From contig CM074805.1 in assembly GCA_037447605.1 (NCBI GenBank), forward strand, positions 2,703,404 to 2,767,403: a stretch of 64,000 nucleotides of DNA, given 5' to 3'. The stretch comes from Zygnema circumcarinatum. Lineage: Eukaryota; Streptophyta; Zygnematophyceae; Zygnematales; Zygnemataceae. The notes beneath the pieces are model-generated. The model was not told the DNA's origin. It did no database searches and was given only the letters and a program-made list of their open reading frames with translations. The translations under genes were made by a program, and so were the position numbers. Every line of letters starts with the position of its first letter. The first letter of the stretch is position 1. This document shows, piece by piece, positions 58,837 through 64,000 of the stretch.

Positions 58837-58859
58837 CCCCAGCCAACCGCTGGCTGGGG
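58837..58859. terminator. Perfect 9-bp hairpin
   Basis: Stem CCCCAGCCA/TGGCTGGGG with the five-base loop ACCGC. Function unknown. It is listed as a structural element, without a claim that it terminates a transcript. Confidence 0.4.
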
Positions 58860-60304
58860 TGAGTTTCCAAAATACCACCTTTAGCTAAGTTGTGTCCTGT
58901 TTTCCCTTTGCTGTCACTATGCCAAGCCCCTATCTTGCTCTATCCTGCCTTGCATTCCTCTCAATGACCAATGATCACTAGAAGCCTAGCTAAGAGACCA
59001 GCCGCAGGAGAGGACAGTGGGAGGAGAGTCCCAAGGAAGGGTTTCCCTTATGCGATCGTCCAGCTCACGGCGGGGAACGTGCCTTCGTAATCCCTACGCC
59101 TTCACGCTGGGCATCAATCCCCTGACCCCGGCTCTATGCCGCAGCGTACTCCACGCCACTACCCTCCCCAAATTCCTACGCCGCCAAAGACGGACGCCGG
59201 GTGGCCGTGACATAAAGATTCCTCGCAACTAGCTCTCGCCAGCTCTTCTCTCAACCTACCTATCTTGGTATCGAGTCGGGTTTCGCGCAGATCCACGCAT
59301 CTTGATAATGCGGAGGGCTTCATCCTCGTGCGGACCGTCAGTTCATGGATGAAGAGTCGCTGTTAGCAGGGACAGCGTATCTTCATGAGTATTCGATGAA
59401 GACTTGGCACCTCAAGAAGAAGAAGAACAAAGCATCGGAAATCCAAGGATCTGGATCTCGCACTGCAGAAGTTGTAGCGCCAGAGTAGATCGGCGATGGG
59501 CATCACCGGCGAGAACCCTTTATCCCAGCCCCGCTTACCTTGAGCCAGATCGAGTCGACAAGAGTCAGAACGAATTCGCCTCTGCCAGTTGACGGGCCAC
59601 AAACTTCGCTTCCGCGAATACGCGACGCCGGACGATCAAGCTTCGCAAACCGCCTGGGCCGCCAGCCGCCACGTCAGCCGATGCCGCGGAAGAGAGGAGT
59701 GCTGTTCAACCTGAGGTCCCCACCGCTGCCCTTACGTATATCGTAACTCACTCTGGATCCTTACCTGGATAACCATCGCGACCAGGATCCTTCAAGCACC
59801 GCACGCAAGACGCTAGCCCCACAGCAAGGGAATCATCGCAAGACACCCTCACCCTCCCGCCACGACTTACCCATCCCGCTACCCCCACAGCGAAGCTGGG
59901 CTTCGTAAGGGTGCGGCGTGATCTATCGCGATGGACTTCCGCCGAACCAACCTCGCCAGAGAAGCACACGGTGAGTCGACCGAAGTTCCCCAAAGAAGAT
60001 GGAAGAGATGATGACAAACTCGATAGCCTTGATAAAAGAGTGAGGTGAGGGGATGTACCACGCGCATCATCACTGAGGCTTCACCTGTGAAGATGCGAGG
60101 CTTTACCGAGACACCTTGAGGAGTAGCTGCGCAGCCGGCAAGCGCACTGGCGAGGACCAGCGGGATCAAGCTATGCCTGAGCGCTTTGAAGGCAAGGTAC
60201 TAACCGAAGCCGCCCCAACCGCACAAAGCGTATGTCGCCGCCACCCTCATTAAGGGACACATTCAAGCAAGCTTTCAGACAACGTTGGATTTCAGATCCG
60301 ATCA

Positions 60305-60309
60305 CTGTG
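60305..60309. repeat. Target-site duplication, left (CTGTG)
   Basis: CTGTG directly before the first LTR, repeated exactly after the second LTR at 60753-60757. A 5-bp duplication is the standard product of LTR-retrotransposon integrase. Confidence 0.9.
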
Positions 60310-60439
60310 TGTAGCGAAACGCTATACATGTGTTGTACGGCCTAGTACTTACATCCGCGGTTGCCTTTTAATGGTAAAGCACTGGTGTGGGTACCGGGAG
60401 GTCTTGTGTTCAAACCTTGCAGTTGGCAGGTTTGTTACA
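60310..60439 (+). repeat. TRIM 5' LTR
   Basis: 130 bp, TG...CA ends. Its second half (about 60358-60432) resembles a degenerate tRNA: TAATGGTAAAGCAC (D-arm-like), CTGGT-GTGGGT-ACCGG (anticodon-arm-like) and TGTTCAAACCT (B-box-like). Confidence 0.92.
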
Positions 60440-60440
60440 T

Positions 60441-60452
60441 TGGTATCAGAGC
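60441..60452 (+). promoter_or_regulatory. TRIM primer-binding site
   Basis: TGGTATCAGAGC, complementary to the 3' end of initiator tRNA-Met, one base after the LTR end. This is the standard priming site of many plant copia and TRIM elements. Confidence 0.92.
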
Positions 60453-60612
60453 CAGTGCCCGGTATTTGCGATCCACCCTAAAAACACCGTGATCTCCGAG
60501 CATGGTACTGTTGGCCAGAGGGTCTGAACCGTAGAGAGGGGGCATGGGGTGAAGGCTTCATGCAGCTGCGTGAAAACCCTTGAGCTGTATGCTCGAGGAC
60601 GAGCACGGGTTT

Positions 60613-60621
60613 AGGGGAGGA
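60613..60621 (+). promoter_or_regulatory. TRIM polypurine tract
   Basis: AGGGGAGGA one base before the 3' LTR, the expected plus-strand primer for reverse transcription. Confidence 0.85.
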
Positions 60622-60622
60622 C

Positions 60623-60752
60623 TGTAGCGAAACGCTATACATGTGTTGTACGGCCTAGTACTTACATCCGCGGTTGCCTTTTAATGGTAAAGCACTGGTG
60701 TGGGTACCGGGAGGTCTAGTGTTCAAACCTTGCAGTTGGCAGGTTTGTTACA
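60623..60752 (+). repeat. TRIM 3' LTR
   Basis: 130 bp, identical to the 5' LTR except for one substitution (GTCTTGTG to GTCTAGTG). Confidence 0.92.
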
Positions 60753-60757
60753 CTGTG
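60753..60757. repeat. Target-site duplication, right (CTGTG)
   Basis: Right copy of the 5-bp target-site duplication of the TRIM. Confidence 0.9.
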
Positions 60758-61157
60758 CTAGACCGACTTCGCTACATAGAGTGCTGCTGTTGATGAGCGG
60801 GCCGCTCAATTACCAGCCGCTGCGCGCATGGCAACACGACCGGCGAACTTGCCTCGACTTCTTCCGGCGTTCCAGCGCTGGTTCTCCGGCAAGGCCATCA
60901 AATACGAGAAGGATCTCCACCTGGATCGTGAGCTGCGAGACAACCCACCAGCAGATGCCCAGGCATTGTTACACAGGGCAGAGCGAATTCAGAAGGATCA
61001 AGAGAGAGGCAACCGACATGTACGACCACATTACATGAACGCTACAGATCCACGACAAGATCGACTCTACCAGCAGTTCCTGAAGACACAGAATCAACAG
61101 TTGTTCGATCCCTACGCTACATCTATGTTGAATTGGTTTCCCCTGAAGTGGTTCTGA

Positions 61158-61996
61158 AACCACTCGTAGAGGATAAGGGGTCGTAAACCGAGCCCCCTCT
61201 CGTCGTGTCTTCTCCCGTATTCATCTCGGCCATGATGACTACCGTGAGCCAAGCAAGAACTGCGGAGACAAAGTGTAAGAGAAAAAGCCCACCGCCGAAA
61301 AACCTCTTCTTTATACAATGAAAGATACAATGTGCGTGCAAAGATTCTACTCCCACTCGCTCTATCCTTACTTACTAAGCGTTGCTTGTGCGTGCTGCCC
61401 CCGACTATTCTTCACTCTTCTCGCTCTTACTACTTCCACACGGAAGCATCGCCCTTGTGCAAGAGTAAAAGGCGGAACCTCCCCATAAAGGTTCGTGAGT
61501 GTTCCTGAATCGATCAAGATTCAGATATAAGCTTTCCCCTACGAGCGAAATTTTTATGTAGCTGGGCGGCCGCGACCTCGTCACGTTGCCACATGCAAGG
61601 GCTGAATCGCCCCTACGTGGTCGCCACCACCATGGACGCTTCCGCGGCGCCAAGGCGCCGCCTGCGTAGTTTTCCACGGGCCAGGTAAGGTTTCACGGGA
61701 GCTTTACCTCGCAGCTGAGTGCGCTTCCGCCGCTTGCCGCCAGCGCTTTCAAAACGCTGCTTTTTCGGTGTGCGCTAAACCTTCTCGCTACTGGATCAAA
61801 TCGTTTGCCAGTTCGATTGCTGGCCCGCTGACCAGGTCACGCCGGCCCGCTCATTAATGCTTCCTCCCAGCCCTTAGTCGCTGCCGCTACAAGCCGCCGC
61901 TGCCCTGCGACGCCAACAAATGTTCGCTCCGTCACGCCACGGTCCCGCGGAACTTTAACTTAGAACTTCAAGGCTCACGCCTCAAGGCCACCAACC
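61158..61996. other. Leader of the LTR retrotransposon (possible LTR/5' UTR)
   Basis: No long frame with family resemblance. The stretch before the gag-like frame would hold the LTR and leader of the element to the right. I looked for a primer-binding site after a CA end and did not find a convincing one. GC-rich, with GGCGCC and TTCCGCGG elements. Confidence 0.35.
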
Positions 61997-62782
61997 TTGT
62001 CGCCAGCGCCCTCACAACAAGTTCTTCATGTCATAGAGAGACTATGTCCCATAAGTTGTACGGTCTCTATAGCCGTACAACAATCTACTCGGAACAAGCC
62101 TTCCTTCTCCGGCGTCACTGCTCAGGACGTCCGGACAGCCCCTGTGGTGCAGCCTCTGGCCATAGCCAGCACAACCAAGCCCCTTCCCCTTTCCCCATAC
62201 CCTCATGATCCGGCGCATCCCATTGAGCCGGCGGTGAATCCTCACATACCAGATGTTTCTCGTCCAGGATATCGGGCTCCTTATTCCGATCGCACACCCG
62301 AAGAGAGAGAAGCTGCCAGGGCCGATCTGCGCCGTCGGATGACAGAGGCAGGGGTTCCGGAGGGCGTATGTCTTGCCTGTGGCCTGAATCATAATCCGCG
62401 GCTGCGTTGCGAACCGTGGACCTGCACCTTCTGCCAGATCACGGGACATGATGCCCGTGTGTGCATGCGGAGACTCTCAAGTGAGAAGGCCCGGAAGGGG
62501 AAAGAGGCAGCAGCAGGGAACTCACCTGCAGAGATCACCTTCATGGATATGCTCCCGGCTGCTCCCACACCACCGAGAACACCGGGCTCCCTTTCTACCG
62601 CCCACCTCCTTCACCGCCACACCATCCTCAAGCAATCCACCACCTATCCATCTCCACTTCCATGGACTCCCTTCCTCGCCAAACGATTGGGTGCCGGAGT
62701 TCATCCGCTGCCCCATCACGCGACTGCCCAGGTTGCCGCTGCATTTCAAATCGCTTTATCGGGACCCTCATCACTTCGCTGA
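61997..62782 (+). CDS. LTR-retrotransposon gag-like frame with zinc knuckles
   Basis: Open frame of 261 codons. A Pro-rich segment is followed by EREAARADLRRRMTEAGVPE and two Cys/His clusters: CLACGLNHNPRLRC and the standard CCHC knuckle CTFCQITGHDARVC (C-x2-C-x4-H-x4-C), then a Lys-rich tail. Such knuckles bind RNA in gag nucleocapsid. The start is not certain, since the N-terminal capsid part may lie in another frame upstream. The frame overlaps the protease frame by 335 bp in the +1 direction. It belongs to an element that continues past the window. Confidence 0.75.
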   Translation: MSPAPSQQVLHVIERLCPISCTVSIAVQQSTRNKPSFSGVTAQDVRTAPVVQPLAIASTTKPLPLSPYPHDPAHPIEPAVNPHIPDVSRPGYRAPYSDRTPEEREAARADLRRRMTEAGVPEGVCLACGLNHNPRLRCEPWTCTFCQITGHDARVCMRRLSSEKARKGKEAAAGNSPAEITFMDMLPAAPTPPRTPGSLSTAHLLHRHTILKQSTTYPSPLPWTPFLAKRLGAGVHPLPHHATAQVAAAFQIALSGPSSLR

Positions 62783-63944
62783 TGCTCAAGCCCGGATCGC
62801 CGAGATTGCAACTGCCCTTCGCAGGCTCCCGGTCAACCGAAGCGATCCTCATTCTCATCCCCTGCCATTCCTCCCTGTCAATGTCAACGGCGCCAGTTCC
62901 TCGGGTACGGCACCACCGGTCGCCACCCCTGTCCGAAGAACTTCAGTCATCCCTCCCTTCACGGGTCATCCCTTGGGATCCCTGCCTGAGGAGGAAATTG
63001 AAGATCTCAATGAAGAGGAGCCGACAGCGGCGCCGCCAGAGCCGACGCCACCGGCGACCGAAGAGATGCACGTCAACCCTCCACATCGTCCTCGAGCAGC
63101 CCGTTTCTACCCCCAAGCAGCCGATCGTCGACCACCCCCCCCGACAGACGGCCTATCCCTGATAGAACGCATGGTGCATCAACTCATGGGAGACAAGGCT
63201 AAGATCGGCATTACCTTGTCACAGTTGATGCAGCTTGTACCAGGTGCTGCCGCCGTAGTTCGAAAGCTGGCCGACAGTGCAGAGGCCACCCTGCGGCCTC
63301 CCACAGCTCATATGACATCTCCTCCGGACGTCCCCTCGCCGGCCGATATCCACCACATGGCTACGGCGTCTCCGCCGGACCCAGTCCGCTCCCCTCGCCA
63401 TCCTCCTCGCCAGATTCAGATCCTCCCTCTCATCCCAACGCCCAACGTGCGGATCATCGTCAATGTATGGCTCAACGGTCATCCCAGCAAAGCCATGATC
63501 GACACGGGGGCTATGCGCACAGTTCTGTCCAAGCCTGTGATGAAGGCTGCAGGGGTTAAGTTGGACAAGACACTTGAGCCCATTCCCCGATATGTGGGGG
63601 TTGAAGGGAGCTTACATGAAGGATTGGGCAGCGCCCAAGTGGTCATCAGTCTTGGCGAGATGGGAGCCACGGTGAATGCGGTCATCACGGCCGCTGAACA
63701 CTATTCTATCCTGCTGGGCTCAGATTGGCTCATCGCGATGGGAGCACAAATCGACTTTGCTACATGTCAACTGCACTTATCTGCTGGCGGAACAGACTGC
63801 TCCTTCCCATCATCCTCAGTCCCTACCACTTCCGCTTCCTGCCGTTTCATCACACGTACAGGTTCCTACCGAGATCACTCATGTACCATTCTGGCCTACA
63901 GCCCCATTCTTCCTACATGGATCGGCCACCCTGGATACCGATGA
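62448..63944 (+). CDS. LTR-retrotransposon protease region (gag-pol frame, truncated by frame change)
   Basis: Open frame of 498 codons in the +1 frame relative to the gag-like frame. The first 330 residues are Pro-rich linker; then comes a retropepsin-like domain with VRIIVNVWLNGH, the catalytic AMIDTGAMRTVLS and the C-terminal YSILLGSDWLIAMGAQID. The order is that of Ty3/gypsy gag-pro. The frame closes at 63944, but similar sequence continues open in two other frames to about 63988, so the pro-RT junction is either a further frame change or a mutation. Reverse transcriptase, RNase H and integrase would be to the right of the window. Confidence 0.75.
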   Translation: MMPVCACGDSQVRRPGRGKRQQQGTHLQRSPSWICSRLLPHHREHRAPFLPPTSFTATPSSSNPPPIHLHFHGLPSSPNDWVPEFIRCPITRLPRLPLHFKSLYRDPHHFADAQARIAEIATALRRLPVNRSDPHSHPLPFLPVNVNGASSSGTAPPVATPVRRTSVIPPFTGHPLGSLPEEEIEDLNEEEPTAAPPEPTPPATEEMHVNPPHRPRAARFYPQAADRRPPPPTDGLSLIERMVHQLMGDKAKIGITLSQLMQLVPGAAAVVRKLADSAEATLRPPTAHMTSPPDVPSPADIHHMATASPPDPVRSPRHPPRQIQILPLIPTPNVRIIVNVWLNGHPSKAMIDTGAMRTVLSKPVMKAAGVKLDKTLEPIPRYVGVEGSLHEGLGSAQVVISLGEMGATVNAVITAAEHYSILLGSDWLIAMGAQIDFATCQLHLSAGGTDCSFPSSSVPTTSASCRFITRTGSYRDHSCTILAYSPILPTWIGHPGYR

Positions 63945-64000
63945 CTCCAGACCCCTCCTTCTTCTCCGAAGTCCAGCTCTCTAAGTAAGGCCGAATGGAG
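63945..64000. other. Window end inside the retrotransposon
   Basis: The element runs out of the window; nothing else can be called. Confidence 0.6.

Larger units (their letters stand above)
58200..60304. other. Transposon-derived spacer
   Basis: No intact gene. Contains (GA)n runs (58690-58745), a perfect hairpin (58837-58859), and from about 59.0 kb GC-moderate sequence with short Arg/Ser/Pro-rich frames on both strands that look like decayed retrotransposon gag. The last part (about 60245-60304) reads THF-to-TFKQAFRQRWISDPIT in one frame, a gag-like string interrupted by the TRIM insertion. Confidence 0.45.
60310..60752 (+). mobile_element. Complete TRIM (terminal-repeat retrotransposon in miniature), 443 bp
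   Basis: Two 130-bp LTRs (60310-60439 and 60623-60752) begin TGTAGCG and end GTTACA and differ at one position (T/A). They enclose 183 bp without coding capacity.  A primer-binding site TGGTATCAGAGC follows the first LTR after one base, and a polypurine tract AGGGGAGGA precedes the second. The element is flanked by the perfect 5-bp duplication CTGTG. The primer-binding site matches the 3' end of initiator tRNA-Met. TRIMs are non-autonomous and are mobilised by proteins of larger LTR elements. One LTR difference in 130 bp means that the insertion is fairly young. Confidence 0.95.
60240..61150 (+). pseudogene. gag-like retrotransposon remnant, split by the TRIM
   Basis: Removing the TRIM and one target-site copy restores a continuous frame across the insertion, reading FRQRWISDPIT before and VLDRLRY after. 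This resembles the alpha-helical core of Ty3-type gag. Downstream, in a different frame, 60828-61157 is open for 109 codons with gag-like charged helices (HRAERIQKDQERGNRH) and a stop at 61157. The remnant therefore carries at least one frameshift as well as the insertion. A possible LTR start TGTTGAATTGG lies near 61126. Confidence 0.45.

Noticed and set aside
61126-61136. LTR start TGTTGAATTGG
   Set aside because: Typical LTR-like opening, but no matching second LTR, CA end or primer-binding site could be found in the window.
1-64000. CRISPR arrays, operons, ribosome-binding sites, bacterial origins
   Set aside because: The DNA is eukaryotic with spliced genes; none of these signals is present.

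Overview
This is nuclear DNA from a streptophyte, most likely a land plant, and my guess is a non-seed one. The protein-coding genes are split by GT-AG introns of about 100-600 bp. They include a subunit of the plastid NDH complex (PnsB3) with a chloroplast transit peptide, a plant-type inositol transporter, and several plant cell-wall glycosyltransferases and esterases. CCACGTGG-type G-boxes recur near gene starts. There are three 10-N assembly gaps (16289, 26834, 47242). I cannot name the species.

Layout, left to right. 0.4-2.1 kb: 3' half of an inositol/H+ symporter (+). 2.8-7.3 kb: a GT92 glycosyltransferase (-). 10.1-11.5 kb: complete VPS29 retromer subunit (+). 12.1-15.1 kb: complete PnsB3/NDF4 ferredoxin-like NDH subunit (-). 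16.0-19.5 kb: a secreted gastric-lipase-type alpha/beta hydrolase whose nucleophile elbow reads GYDQG instead of GHSQG (-). 20.5-23.8 kb: complete secreted rhamnogalacturonan lyase, PL4 (+). 24.6-29.5 and 31.1-36.0 kb: two tandem GT61-type glycosyltransferase paralogs (-). 37.3-42.2 kb: one 776-codon gene encoding two consecutive TBL/PC-esterase modules, the first without its catalytic residues (-). 43-48.8 kb: a repeat landscape of CTG/CAG-rich tracts with three tRNA-like sequences, a 1.33 kb exact duplication across an assembly gap and a 26-bp minisatellite. 49.0 kb: a 52-codon single-pass membrane protein candidate. 52.4-53.5 kb: an IQ-motif (calmodulin-binding) protein. 55.2-58.2 kb: a nested inverted-repeat element. 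58.2-64 kb: retrotransposon territory with a complete 443-bp TRIM element inserted in an older gag-like remnant, followed by gag and protease reading frames of an LTR retrotransposon cut by the window end.

The genes from 2.8 to 42 kb are enriched for cell-wall polysaccharide functions: GT92, RG-I lyase, two GT61 and a double PC-esterase. VPS29 and PnsB3 are housekeeping genes lying among them. Exon boundaries were called by eye from GT/AG sites, reading-frame phase and family similarity. Where every exon phase closes (GT92, VPS29, PnsB3, RG lyase, double PC-esterase, IQ protein) the model is firm. In the lipase one exon boundary is open, and in both GT61 genes one central exon is not resolved. 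The most interesting observations are the double PC-esterase with a degenerate first module, the lipase with Asp in the nucleophile position, the tRNA-like family embedded in triplet-repeat DNA, and the TRIM element with a possible tRNA-like module in its LTR.
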